64,000 nt of DNA, from the NCBI GenBank assembly GCA_022749755.1, contig CM040447.1, positions 15,537,087 through 15,601,086 of the forward strand. Direction: 5' to 3'. The notes below the pieces were generated by a model. The model had not been told where the DNA came from, ran no database searches, and saw nothing but the letters and a program-made list of their open reading frames with translations. This document shows positions 1-12,010 of the stretch, one piece after another; position 1 is the stretch's first letter; each line of letters starts with the position of its first letter. The DNA is from Azadirachta indica (taxonomy: Eukaryota; Streptophyta; Magnoliopsida; Sapindales; Meliaceae). The position numbers and the translations under genes are program-made.

Positions 1-1227
1 AATATATTAAGGATTAAATAATTTTTAATTATTATTTCATTAAAAAATTAAAAATATTGTTATTAAAATTTCTAACAATGAGTCAATTAAATCCTATACG
101 CTAAAATAATTTTAATTTTTTTTTTACTTTTTAGTAATAATTTAATATTTAATTATCAAAAAAATTTAACATTTTATTTTTATATATAATATATATCTAT
201 TTATAAAATAATGTTAAATTTATTATATTTTCTTTAAAAAATTATGAAAATATAAATAAAAAATAAAAAAAAATAATTACATGTTATATATATATGTATA
301 TTCTCTTCTTTTTTTATTTTAATTAAATTAAGTATATTATTTAACAAGAATGTAAAATATATTTAATTACTAATTCTATTAACAAATAATATTAAATTTT
401 CTTCTTCTTTTATATTTTTATAATAAATATAATTAACTTGATATAATCTTTTAAATAAACATAGTGTATATAAAAATAAAATGTTAAAAAATATTTCAAT
501 TTTTTTGACAACTAAAAATCAAATTATTATTAAGAAAGTAAAATAAAAGGGTTAAAATATTTAGCATATAGATTTGGTCTACCTCATTATTAGATTTTTT
601 AATAATAATTTTTTAAATTTTTTTATTAAAATAATAAATTTAAAAATATTTAATCATTAATATATTGCAAAAAATATTAAAATAGAGAATAAAAAAAATT
701 TATTGTACAAAATATTATAATAAGTGGTAAATCATTATAATTAAAATAATTATATTTAAAATTTAGAGATATAAATATTATTAACTTAACCGATCAACTA
801 ACAGAAAGAGATATCTGTCTATCTGTTTAAATTTGAGAGGAGGCATTTATTTTTTTTAAAATCAGAGGTCATGTGTCTATTTTTTCAAATATTAGAGGAG
901 TATATGTCAATTTTTCTTTATTTATTTATTTCATTTGACACATATATTAACCTTAAAAATGTAAATCCAAATTGGCCTTTTATACGTAAATGAATATCAA
1001 TTTTCACATATACTGATAGTAAAGATGATCAAAAGAAGGAAAAATACCAATTTTCTTTAATCAAAAAAAGCAAGAAGATCATTATACAAATTTGAATAAA
1101 GGACCAAAAGAAGTGAAATTATCACTTGTCCTCAAAAGTAAGGGACAATTACTACTTATCTCCTTCCTATTTGAAAAATACAAATTGCTTATACCCTTAT
1201 ATTTTCTTTTTTTATAGTTAACTATTA
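1..1227. other. A/T-rich intergenic DNA, no gene seen
   Basis: Very A/T-rich sequence with homopolymer runs and short TA tracts. No open reading frame with protein-like composition and no transposon terminus was recognised. Confidence 0.6.
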
Positions 1228-2169
1228 GGGTCCATTTAATTTGTGATTTGAAAACTGTTTTTAAAAATTTGAATATGATTAAAAAATATGAGTTTGTATT
1301 CTTAGCATTTTTAATATTTGAAAATATATTTGATATAATATTTAAATACTGTTTTTTAAATTAAAAAATTAAAAAACCTATTTGACATAACTTTTGAAAA
1401 AAATAAAAATGGAAATATGTGTTTAGTTAAAACTAATTTTAAGTAACTTTTTTCTATTAAAATTTTATGGTAAATCATTAAAAATATTTTATTTATATTG
1501 ATTACTTTAAAATAATATTTAAAATACATCAATTCAAATAATACAATGATAATATGATTTATTTTCTTGAAATATAAATTTTAAAAAATATTGATAAAAA
1601 TTTAAGAATTTTGTTAATTTTAGTTCAATAAAAATATAGATATAGTAAGATGACATTCAACCCATCGTAACTAAGTTTTATGACAAATTCTACACAAAAC
1701 TATTTACTAAATACGTTATAAATTTAAGATCCATACTATAAAATAAAATTGAATAAAAATAGATATTATGGCAAAAGCAAACAATAAACATGAAAAATAT
1801 AATGAGTAAAGAGAAAAGAGTAAATTTATTTTTTGTAAGTAAATATTAGAATTAAAAGGATGATACAAGAAAGAAAATTATTTAAAATTAGAAAAAAGAT
1901 AATATAATATTATAAATTTTAAAATTATAAATTTAAAAATTATATTTTAAGATAATAAGAAAATTTTTTGAATTTAATTAGAATACAAGTAAGAGAAAAC
2001 TAAGAAAACAGTTTTTTTTTTTTAATTTTCTAATTTTAAAGTAAATATTAAAATTCAATTCAAAAACTGTTTTTAAATTCTTTAAGAAAAATGTATATTT
2101 TCTTAATTCTTTGTATTTTATGTTTTTAAAAACAATAAATCGTATTCACAAAGTCAATCAAACGGGCCC
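1228..2169. mobile_element. Possible long MITE (PIF/Harbinger-like ends)
   Basis: The left edge begins GGGTCCATTTAATT and the right edge, read in reverse complement, begins GGGCCCGTTTGATT. This resembles the GGGCCTGTTTGG-type termini of plant PIF/Harbinger or Tourist-like MITEs. Subterminal sequence also agrees loosely (AAAACTGTTTTTAAA near both ends in opposite orientation). A 3-bp TTA lies to the left, but the right flank does not match it. The interior has no coding sequence. The assignment rests on terminal similarity alone. Confidence 0.35.
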
Positions 2170-2889
2170 CAACTTCCGTTAATCTTTTTGGGCTTTTATA
2201 CAAAATGAAATCCAGTCTGCCAAAGCAGATGACCTAAAGAAGGGAAAAAATATTGATTTTCTTTAATTTTAAAAAAAGAAACATTATGTAACCAAAAGAA
2301 AGGAAAACCCAAGTCCTTGACTTCAATTTAAAAGAGAAAAGGCTTAAACATTGGTCGACATTGTTTAATTTTAGTGATTATTATACAAACTATTCTATGC
2401 AAAAATTAGACAAATGACTAAATAAATATTAGTTCAAAAACGTTTTAAATAATAATAAATATGAAATTATCTAATCAACAATAAAAACAAAAAGATTGCA
2501 AAAACTCATTATGAACATAATTTTTTTTTACGTTTAACATTAATTTAAAAAATTAAAAATAATTAACTCATAATGAAAAATTATGGAAACATAATCACAA
2601 GCAAAATGAAAAATTTCATTTTAAAAAATTTTCATGATGAGTTGAGAAATATTTAGATGTTAATCTTTTTATTTTTTTTGTTTGACTTTATTGTTGATCA
2701 GATAATTCCATGTTCCTTATTATTTAATTTTTTTTTTAAAACAAACATTATTTAATAGAATGTTTAGTCACTCATCCAATATTTGTATAGTATATAGCTT
2801 GTATAATGATTGTCATGAAGAATTGAAGTTAAAGGTTGAAGCATCCATATTTGCTGTTGTATTTTCTTCAATCAGAAAAGTCGGGTTGT

Positions 2890-3560
2890 AATTTAGGGCC
2901 AGTTTGGATTTAAATTTTTTAAGAATAAATGTGTTAAGTATTAAAAATTTACATAATATTATTATTTTTTAACTTGCAGAAATTCAGATTAGGCTGTGTA
3001 GTAATTTAGGTTTAGTTTGGATTTGAATTTCTGAAAAATAAATGTTTCAAATGGTAAAAAAATTAATAATTAATTGAAAGATGTTAAAAATGTTTCTGAA
3101 AACTAGAGGAAATCAGATTGAGTTGGGTTGAATTTGAATTTTTTAAGATGTGAACCCTCCATGTTTCCACATTATTCCTTTTGTTTTTTTCTTTCCAAAC
3201 GAATCGGCAAATTCTATGATATAATCCAGACAGTTTGGATTTGAAATCTTTTAAGAATAAAAAACATATCCAATTAATAACAAAAAAATTGTTGCGTAAT
3301 AGTTCTTTCCAATTAAAAGAAATTGGATTGTGTCAGATTATAATGTAAGCCCAATTTGAATTTAGATTCCCTTAAGTATAATATATCAGATACACAAATA
3401 AAGCAATCAACTGAAAATTTAGAACAAATTTTCCATATTAATCTTTTTTCTTTTAAATTAAAGAAAGTCGAATTGAGAATAGGTTGAATTTGGATTTCTT
3501 AAAGATGAGTCCGTCGAATGGCAAAAATTTAACAACTAAAAAAAAAGTTATAACGTTCAA
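2890..3560. repeat. Diverged tandem repeat, period about 100-120 bp
   Basis: A motif close to TTTGGATTTGAATTTTTTAAG recurs about six to seven times (near 2907, 3018, 3130, 3234, 3355, 3487). It is usually followed by AATAAATG-like sequence and then AACAACTAAAAA-like sequence. Copies are heavily diverged and spacing is irregular. No coding function is visible. Confidence 0.5.
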
Positions 3561-3667
3561 GGGAAAACTGATGTTTTTTAAAATAAAAAGGAGGTGAACG
3601 ATAATTGTCCAAGAATTGGTAACTGGTATTTCTTAAGATAAAAATATCAACGGCTCAATATAATAAT

Positions 3668-3859
3668 TTATACAGGAAAATTTTTATTACCTTTCAGAAC
3701 AAAAGAACATTCCTCTTTGTTTGCATTAAAATATTTCCATTTACGTTCATTGCGTTTGATAATTCGTCTTTGATTTTGCTTTGTAGAGGAGTAATTTTTT
3801 AGAATACAGAAAGCATAAAACAATGTCAAACTAAGAAAGCAAATTAAGAACAACTTCAT
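3668..3859 (-). CDS. Small ORF with a signal-peptide-like N-terminus (doubtful gene)
   Basis: A 63-residue frame starts with a Met-Lys and a hydrophobic stretch of about 18 residues (residues 3-20), then a basic middle (KQNQRRIIKRNERK, about residues 27-41) and a single Cys near residue 51. The shape recalls a small secreted peptide or the first exon of a larger gene, because a GTAATA donor-like site lies just before its last codons. I do not recognise a family. In such A/T-rich DNA a hydrophobic short ORF can arise by chance, so this is a weak call. Confidence 0.15.
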   Translation of the reverse strand: MKLFLICFLSLTLFYAFCILKNYSSTKQNQRRIIKRNERKWKYFNANKEECSFVLKGNKNFPV

Positions 3860-3869
3860 ACCTTTATGT

Positions 3870-4957
3870 ATCTTCCTTGTTATTACTTGATGGTTGTGAT
3901 AGTGTGTAATATTCGAAGAAGGTAATCTTCATCATCAAGCATTATGACAATGTCCTTTTGATGGCATAAAAGAAAACTGAGAGAAATGAAAATAGGTAAA
4001 TCGTGGCTGGCCAATAATTTCGCAGAAGTTATAGGCGACAACTTTTTTTTTTGTTTCCTTTTTTCTTTTGTTTCCTTTTTTCTTTTTTTTGTTATTTTAA
4101 TAAAATCGCCACCTATGCTGTATATTCCTTTTATTTAATAAAAAAATAAAATATTTGATGTAAACGATCATTAAATGGACTGTTGGCCTTACTATTTACC
4201 ATGTGCATTAATTGTGTTGTAGGAATGCTTTTTATAGTATTTTTTAGCTCTATGGTTTTCAAGTATAAGTGATTCTACGTCCATTTTTACAGGATTTTAA
4301 TTTGCAACAGACAAAAGTAAATTTTCGTCCTTTTATCTTATATTAATGAATTTAAATTTGATTGAATGAATAGTTTGAATGCATATCTAAATAAAATTAT
4401 TAAAAATTTAATAGTTTTTTTTTTATAATTTTTGAAACCATTAAAAGTTATTAGTGTATAAATCTTTTTTCTTAAATTTAAATTAAAATCAAAGTAAAAG
4501 AGTCATAAAAATTTAAGAACTATTTTAATTGAAAATTTTGGTGAATGAATGTGAGGGAGAGAGAGCGCACCCAAAAACAAAAATAGTTATGTCCCTCAAA
4601 TGAAGAAAAAATTATAAGTTTGATTAAGTACAATGTGAATAAATTAATTAAATGAGCATAGTTTGAGAATAAACGTAATATAATTATTAATACTTTTCAG
4701 ATTCAGTAAAAAGGTTTAAAAACTAGACCTTTTTCTTAAGTAAAAAGTGACTTAAAATTGACGTTAAGTAAAAAAAAATATATTTAATTATCAACTACAA
4801 CAAAGTTTAGCCTAATAGGTTAAAAAAGAAGAAAGTCCTAATTCACTTCTCAAGCTACCCCTGTCCAATAAATTTATTTACATCATAAATTATTAATATA
4901 AAACCTAACATTTTTTTTTCCTTTCAAGAGCTACGTATTTTTCCTTTAAAAATAAAA
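3870..4957. other. Intergenic, nothing recognised
   Basis: A/T-rich sequence with T-runs near 4044-4090. No ORF, RNA gene or element terminus was recognised. Confidence 0.5.
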
Positions 4958-5062
4958 TGCACACACACAGACACAGACATAGATACAGACAAAGACACAC
5001 AGACAGACAGACACACAGACAGAGACACAGACACACACACACACATATATATATATTTATAT
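4958..5062. repeat. Compound CA/CAGA/TA microsatellite
   Basis: An approximately 100-bp purine-pyrimidine alternating tract made of ACAC, ACAG and ATAG units, ending in a pure (CA)n and (TA)n run. It is an interrupted compound simple-sequence repeat. Confidence 0.9.
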
Positions 5063-5744
5063 GCATATTTGAACTTTTGTTTTTTTCTCAAATTTATTAA
5101 TCGAGTTTTTCAATGAAGTTATGTTTATTTTGTAACAGATTTATTATTTTAAAATCTTTTATTGTTTTATTCTAATTAAGATAATTATTAATTAAAATCT
5201 TTTATTGTTGCTATTTGGCTTACTGGTAATATTTTTGGCTTGCTTGTTTACTGCTACATCTGGGTTTTGTCTGCTGGCATATTGATCTGCTATTGTGTTT
5301 GGAAGCTGCTACTTGGTTTTGCCAGTTTGGATTGTAGATTTGGCTTTTTCCTTTTGTTGCATTTTTTCATTCTTTTACATTCATGTTTTTAACATGATTC
5401 TTCGAGCCTTTCTGGGCTTCCTTCTCTTTTGTTTCTTTTTTCTTGCCAATTTGTTGCTTTGAGTATATTTTAAAAAAATATTATTACATTAGATAAGGAT
5501 ATAATATTAGACAGAACTAATTACAGAAATTATTTCTTTCCAAATTAAATTTCAAATATTTTGCAAATAATAATTTTCTTTTGAAGTAAATTATAACATA
5601 CATGCAGTTAACTAGGTTATATATATATGTTATAGCTTAATTTTTAATCAAGTAGCTAGCTAGCAACTTATTCGGAAGCCGTCGTTGATGCCACAAAACA
5701 AGAAAATGTGGATATAATATATATTCTAAGGGTATTTTCAAATA
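5063..5744. other. Intergenic; T/G-rich low-complexity stretch
   Basis: From about 5190 to 5470 the plus strand is rich in TTGCTG/TTTGGC words. A similar T/G-rich stretch with TTGCTGTT words occurs at 8560-8870. No coding or element assignment was possible. Confidence 0.4.
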
Positions 5745-6660
5745 CTTCCAATTTGATAAAAAGTTACTTTGATTGGATTCAAACCTATCACCTTAATGAA
5801 AAAGACCATTATCATAATTACTACACCAAACACAATTTAATAATATATTTTTTAATTGTTAAGAAATAACTATTTTAGAAATACATATATAATAAATCCT
5901 GTTTAATTAAAATTATTTTGTTATTTGAAAGCTTATAATTCAAAAAAATTCTATATAATAACTTGAATTTAAAATTATTATCAAATAATAATAATAATAA
6001 AATTATTCCTAAATAATTATTAAAAAAGAAATTTAAAATATTATAAATTAAATTTATTCTAAAATTAGTATTAGCACTAATAATTTTAAAACATTATTCT
6101 TAAAATTGTTAAATAAAATAAATTATTTTATTTAAAAAATCTAAATAATGATAACAGTTTTTATAATTTAGTGATAATGATAATTTTAAAATTATTATTA
6201 TAAAAAATAATTATTATTATCATTAAATTATAAATTTTAAACTATTATCATTGTTTAGATTTTTTAAATAAAATAATTTATTTTATCTAACAATTTTAAG
6301 AATAATGTTATAAAATTATTAGTGCTAATAATAATTTTAGAATAAATTTAATTCATAACAATTAAAATTTATTTTTTAGTAATTATTTAAGAATAATTTT
6401 ATTATTATTATTTGATAATAATTTTAAATTCAAGTTATTATATATAATTTTTTTGAATTATAAGATTCATAATAACAAAATAATTTTAATTATTATAAAA
6501 TTATTATATATATTTATTTTCAAAAGAGTTATTTATTAAGGATTGAAAAATATATTGGTAAAATATGTTTGGTGTAGTGATTAAAGTATTGGTCTTTTTT
6601 ACTATTAATTTTTATGGGAAGTTTACATCCATTTTCAAAAACTTTTTATCAAATTAAAAT
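5745..6660. mobile_element. Foldback (palindromic) element, arms about 440 bp
   Basis: The sequence from about 5745 to 6185 is repeated in inverted orientation from about 6205 to 6660, with the centre near 6195. Matching landmarks include ACTACACCAAACA at 5820 with its reverse complement at 6566-6578, AGCACTAATAATTTT paired with its complement near 6330, and TTTGATAAAAAGT near 5752 paired with ACTTTTTATCAAA near 6641. Arms differ by scattered substitutions and small indels. The interior is non-coding. This fits a foldback MITE; no clear target-site duplication was identified at the outer ends. Confidence 0.8.
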
Positions 6661-7739
6661 TTTTATAAATTTTAATAATAAAGATATTTTAAACAAAAGT
6701 CTTTTAGCTGTAAAAGAGGCCTACATTGCTAGATCATACCAAAAATTAAAAAATTAATTAATAAAGATATCAAATGTATATGTTTGGTCAGAGAAATTTT
6801 TTGGGATTTCTTTGCATTAATTTGGTTTATGCTTAGCTGTAGATTGACATTAGTGTTTTTGGGTCCCTCTCTAATGTATTCATGATGTCCCTTATTGCCT
6901 TTGCATCTTTAATATGGACACATTTGAGACATTATCTTAAACCTTTTCCTAGAATTAATTTTAATGCCTTATAATTGGTACATGTAAAGAGATTTTTGAT
7001 TTGACAAATTAAGCCCCAACATATTCAAGTTAGTTTCTCTCTTATACTTGTAAATTTACTTTTATATCATTTTATCATAAATTCTCTTTTATCTATGCGT
7101 GGTTCTTTTTATTGATAATAAACTAAATATAGTTTGAGGGTGACTACTTCAAACAGTTGACTTATCTTGATTGAGATTGTGATAGTAGAGTTTAAGTATA
7201 GATGTTAGTTAAATAGTTATTATCATCCAAATAAATAATGTTTAGTTTAATATTGAGTGCTAATTACTATATATTTCAAAACGTAGTATAGTAACTGCAA
7301 TTTTTTTTTTTAACTGAATCTTCTAGTTCTAAAAGTAAAAAACATTGATCAAGTTGCATGGTCATTGTGGGATTTAAATTGTATTTTCGCTACACGTATT
7401 CACATCAATATTACGTAAATGAATTAGACGAATAAATGTTAGTGGACAACGTTTGATTACCAGGACCAGTTGATCTTGATTAGTGGAAAATGTTTAATTT
7501 AAATTTCATGGGTGTTTTTTATTATGTATTTTTCTTTCTTTTTTGTTCTCTAACTGTATTCTTTTGGATTCTCAGGTCATCTGCTCTTTGTGTGGCACAC
7601 AACAAGATTAATTCTTAAACATAATATTAAGCTAGCTTAATTTGTAAAGAGCAACATTAAAAGAAAATTAAAAAAGAATACTATTTCTTGGTTTTGGCAC
7701 ATCATTTCTTGTAATTTATCTATATCTTGGTTTTGATAC
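6661..7739. other. Intergenic, nothing recognised
   Basis: A/T-rich sequence without a supported ORF. No TIR, LTR or RNA gene was recognised. Confidence 0.5.
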
Positions 7740-8309
7740 CTCCTTTCTTGTAATTTATCCATAAGGTGCAACAGAATTGCACGAACTGTGGGGTTTGCAA
7801 TTCATCGGGGGATTACTTATTTGGCATTCTGTGTATGGATTTTAAAAATATTCTCCTTAATGGAGACTTGAATGGTTTGCTTGCTGATGGACATAATACG
7901 ATCGAGGGTAGTTCAATGTGTTTAACATCCACTTCTTTTCGGTCTGGTCATAGCACGGATAATAAAGACAATTATTCTTAAAATACTTCCACCAATGGAT
8001 CCCATATCAGCTTTTGGATTAAACATATTAGTAGCGTTTTGACTATATTCTAAGAAAGAAGATGAAACAACTAAATCAAATTGAGAAGGACGTAAATTAG
8101 TGGAGAACCCTAGACCTGAGCTTAAAGATCATGAGATGGTTCAAGATCGCATAAAAGAGTTGCGGGAAATTATACTGAATGGGACAAAATGTGATATATA
8201 TGTACTGCTAGAACGCACCATCAAGCACATACTTTTCTTGCTAAGTGTGATAAAGCAAGACGAACGGTTAAAACAAACAGAGGAGTTTTATCAAACTTTA
8301 AGTCTTTAA
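7740..8309 (+). pseudogene. Relic of a LONESOME HIGHWAY-like bHLH transcription factor
   Basis: Two reading blocks remain. The first (7766-7981) contains a GDYLFGILCMDFKNILLNG-like stretch that resembles the conserved acidic segment upstream of the bHLH in LHW-type proteins. The second (8100-8309) contains the atypical LHW bHLH: a PRP..KDHEMVQDRIKELRE basic/helix-1 part, a NGTKCDI loop and a LLERTIKHILFL helix 2. In the family this domain regulates vascular and root development as a nuclear dimer. Everything N-terminal to block 1 and C-terminal to the bHLH is missing. A stop and non-coding DNA separate the blocks (possibly a former intron ending TTAG at 8100), and frames end early. It is almost certainly non-functional. 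Confidence 0.75.
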
Positions 8310-9569
8310 CTTTTAGAACCAAATTATGGCTGATCTCACTTGTTTTGGGGAGGGAAATCTGATTAGGTAGTTATGAGCTGCTCAAGAATTTTCAAATGTT
8401 TGTTTCTCATATGTATATCTGAATATTTTCATGTAACGGTTTCTGAAATAATTTTATACATTTATTTTGTTTTGACAAATTCTCTTATGGTTATAATGTT
8501 CATGTCAAATTTCCATTTATAATTAATCTCTATTCCAAGTTTTTGCCGGTGATGTTGCTGTACAATATTGTTTCCAGTTGTCTGCAATTGTTTTTCGCAG
8601 TTTTGCTCTTTGTTTTTTTGCTGTTATTGTGGCTGCTGTTTTATTTGTTACTTTTTACTGCTACTGGTTGTTGGGAAGCTGTTATTAGCCGCTATTGTAG
8701 TGTTTCAGCTGTTTTTATGCCGAAAGATGAAGTTTTCTGTTGCTTTTGTTGTTTTAGGTTTGCTGTATTGTTGCATTATTGTTGTATTTTCTGTTGCTTG
8801 TTGATGTTTTTATTATGAATTTTGCTCAAAATTTTATTTGTATTCTATCTTTTGGCTTCTTCTTGTATTTTCTTTTCACACTCGTATGTTTTTAATTGAT
8901 ACAATAATATTGGTTGCACGTGAAAGGATACAGAAAGAGTCTCATGTAACAATTAATGTGAGATAATTTTAATTAAAATTATTAGCTACAAATTAATTTT
9001 ATTATTAGAAAATATTGTCAATTCCAAAATATTTGGCTATTCTTTAAAACAGACAATCATAATAAAAGTTAATAAGTGTTATTTCAATTTTCATATAAAT
9101 AGTATATGTTATTATATATTAAATTATCACTTGATTCTTAAAAAGGACCATAACAAGTGACTAAACAAAGATTAATAATAATATTTAAATTCCATATATC
9201 ACATTCAAAATTGATATCAAATTTATCAACGGGCTATTCCCAAGTCATTTTCAGCTAGACAACATCATTGTCTGAGTGGTCGTAGCTAGCCACCACTAAA
9301 ATTTGATTGTCCAAAAATGTTCAGCTAGTTAATTAATTATAAGAAAGTTCAAAACTCATCAGCTAATTAATTAATTAATTATTTTACTTTTCCTTACAAC
9401 AAAATTCATCATCTAACTACACAGAATTAAGAATTTTTAATTTTCTTCAATTTAATTTGTTGGAGTATGTGATTTTATACACAAAAATTAATTTGTTTTT
9501 GTGACTTCTAATCTCAAAAATAAAAATTTAATGAGAACAAAAGATAGCTTATTAATGAGGAAAACAGTT
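8310..9569. other. Intergenic after the bHLH relic; T-rich low-complexity region
   Basis: From 8543 to 8818 two overlapping frames encode Leu/Phe/Cys-rich peptides produced by the T/G-rich base composition. I do not regard them as genes. The rest is A/T-rich with TAAT repeats near 9330-9380. Confidence 0.5.
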
Positions 9570-10545
9570 GTAGGGAATGCATCCCACTAGAATTTTAGAG
9601 GCAAATTTGCTTGAGCAAGCAAGGTGAGGCCTAACTCAACAATATGCCTATGTTTCTTTTTAACTACTCCATTTTGGTGGTGAGATGGACAAGAATATCT
9701 ATACATGATACCATGTTGTTTGAGGAAAGGCACAGAGGCTAAAAATTCACCACCACCATTAGATTGTAAAGTGTTTGTAACATGGTCAAATTTATTTTCG
9801 GTTTGAAGTTTAAACTGAGTAAACATGGACAATACTTCTGATTTTACTTTCAAGGGCAAAATTTAAGTATAATGAGTGAAGTCATCAACAAAGCCGATAT
9901 AATATCTAAAACTACTTGAAGAAACAACAGATGAATGGCCCCACAGATCAGTGTACACTAACTCTAAAAGCTTAGTGGGTGTTATGCTAGAAAGAAGAAA
10001 TTGAAGTTTATGAACTTTGCCATATTGACAAGCATCACAAAAATTTGAAATTTGAATTTTATTGATAGAAGCAAAGGAATTACAAGAACATAATACAGCA
10101 TTTAAGGTCTTATAACAAGGATGTCCACGTCTTTGATGTATTACATTTATTGAATCAAAGAAATTAGAAATAGAACCAACAAAAGACTGACAAGTAGATG
10201 TGTAGTTCAATGTACATTTATTTGAAGCAGAAAGAACTTGAGGGAAAGTGACATTATTTGGACCATAAACAATGAAACAACTAGAGAAGGATAACATTGA
10301 CTTAAGAGAGTCAAGACAAATATCATGAGAACCACCTATTGAAAAAGAAGAATTTATCGACTTAAATAGTCCCTTCACAGCAACACCTTCCAATAGCATA
10401 GTCCCCATCCTTTTGTCCTTAATAAAACGACAATCACCAAAAAATTTAACTATGAGATTGTTATCTGCAATCAATCTTGACACTCTAATAAGATTTTTGG
10501 TCATCTGCAATATACACAATATATATTTGAGTAAAATCTTACGTT
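9570..10545 (-). mobile_element. Truncated Ty1/copia retrotransposon: GAG-pre-integrase and integrase relic
   Basis: On the minus strand the frame from 10519 to 9863 carries the GAG-pre-integrase zinc-binding region (H..RRGHPCYKTLN, then CDACQYGK) and the start of the integrase core (ELVYTDLWGHS with the first catalytic Asp). A TAA codon interrupts at about 9860 where a Trp is usual (HYT-stop-ILPLK). The same frame then continues to 9587 through the rest of the core. The second catalytic Asp is replaced by Asn (QSNGGGEF), and the catalytic Glu that normally follows GVV is Lys (GVVKKKHRH). Reverse transcriptase, RNase H, protease and any recognisable LTR are absent. A dead fragment. Confidence 0.9.
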
Positions 10546-11624
10546 TAACAAATTAATCGCAACACTTACAGGAGACAAAGATCTTAGAATAAGAGTGTTT
10601 GATTAAATAGAAAATTATTGAGAAAATTTTCAGAGTAAGAAGACAATGAATATTTTTCTTTTTATTAACCTTCTTGTTAAGTATGAAACTGACTTGGCTA
10701 GTTATAGCTGTACAGGTCCGAGAGCTTTCTAGATTCACTTAGAAAAATATCTACAATTAACTCTTGAGTTCTACAATATAGATTCGCACACACGCGTGCG
10801 CATGACACGTGACCTATAACACACTCTAAACTCATTTAATTAGTTCTTTCAACTTAGACTCTCGACTCTGCAACACTTGAAGGCTAACTTAAAATTATAA
10901 CTCAACAACACTTCACAGCTCATCAATACTTGACAAGTCAACGGAAAAGATTCAGCATATCCTTTCACAGCCGTTTCTCACACCCTGGAAGTTCTTATAG
11001 TACTAAAGAGGAAAGATAGTTGAACTGGATGGTTTTCCTTACTCATATGGGAGAAGGATTTGATTCCCTGCGCAGTGACTGTAGTACAACACGGATTATA
11101 AGGTAAAATTAATTTGATCAAGCTAAGCTTGGTATTGCAGTTTGAAGTATATTGTTTTCTTCTATATGTATTGAAGCAACCGAATTTATTTCAGTCAAAC
11201 CATCAATTTGTTGCTCTATGTGATTTTGATTCATGATTTCAGGAACTAGATTCAAAAGCTTTTACTTGTCAAAAAATATTATTATCTGAAAATCCGACGA
11301 TTGTTGAGCATATGAAATGGTATTAATCAACATAATCAAAGTTGAAGACGTAGTATATATAGACAGATGTGCAACCGAGTTGCAGCTTCTTGTTAATAAA
11401 AGCTTCTGACATTATTATATTTTCCAAGAAAAGAAAAAGATTTTACATAATAAGCTATAGGGCGGAGATATTATACCATAGGAAAATAAAAAAAATGAAA
11501 TGATTGAATTATAATTGTCAATGCTCGTCTGACATTGTCATTGGCCCAAGTTGTTATTATCCTTCCAATAGGGCATCCTCCTCCTTTGAGCTAACTTTTA
11601 GCCTTGAGTAGACCCATTTAACAA
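10546..11624. other. Intergenic, nothing recognised
   Basis: Contains a short GC-richer spot (CACACACGCGTGCGC near 10787) and otherwise anonymous sequence. It could include decayed LTR sequence of the neighbouring copia fragment, but no terminus or primer-binding site was seen. Confidence 0.4.
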
Positions 11625-11740
11625 TAACAAAATTAAGGATATCAAAGTTGTCTGTAAAACTATTACTGAGATTCAGGTTCCTTAGTAAATCTTGGCATGA
11701 TTTAGTCGAAAATCCTATTTTCATTTTCAAACATTAAGAA
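11625..11740 (+). pseudogene. F-box domain relic
   Basis: Plus-strand translation near 11640-11733 reads a VKLLLRFRFLSKSWHDLVE segment followed by NPIFIFKH and then a stop. This is the second half of an F-box, directly comparable to residues 27-53 of the intact F-box gene at 53391-54560 (VKSLLRF..CKSWYDLV...FIYKH). The start of the domain is eroded and no FBA region follows. It is a short remnant of the same gene family. Confidence 0.7.
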
Positions 11741-11847
11741 AGGGAAAATTTCCTTTATCCCCCTAGGGTTTGACCTAATTGCCTACTTTCTCCATAAAAT
11801 TTTAGAAAAGTTCTTTACCTCCACTGTTAAGTCCTTTTGTGTTAGAA

Positions 11848-12010
11848 TTCTGGATGGCAATCGTAGGGGCCTGTTCCGGAACAGGGAGAGATTTTGTGAA
11901 AAATTCGAGAATGGGTCGAATTTAGGGAGTTTTTTCGTCCCCATTTTGAAAACGGATTAGGGATAGGGATGACCCCTTTTCCCCAACTTGTCCCGATCCC
12001 AAAAATAATT
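11848..12010. mobile_element. Possible hAT-type MITE end
   Basis: A GGATGGCAATCG terminus followed by a GGGG-rich block with CCCCATTTTGAAAACGG and GGATAGGGATGACCCC resembles the GGGATGGCAAT-type ends seen in the hAT MITE at 36733-37282. No opposite terminus was found, so this may be a solitary end. Confidence 0.3.

Noticed and set aside
8543..8818. 91-residue Leu/Phe/Cys-rich ORF with membrane-protein appearance
   Set aside because: It is produced by a T/G-rich low-complexity stretch in two frames at once, without start context or conservation.
10553..10738. Lysine/serine-rich ORF next to the copia relic
   Set aside because: No similarity to gag or to any known domain, in A/T-rich DNA.
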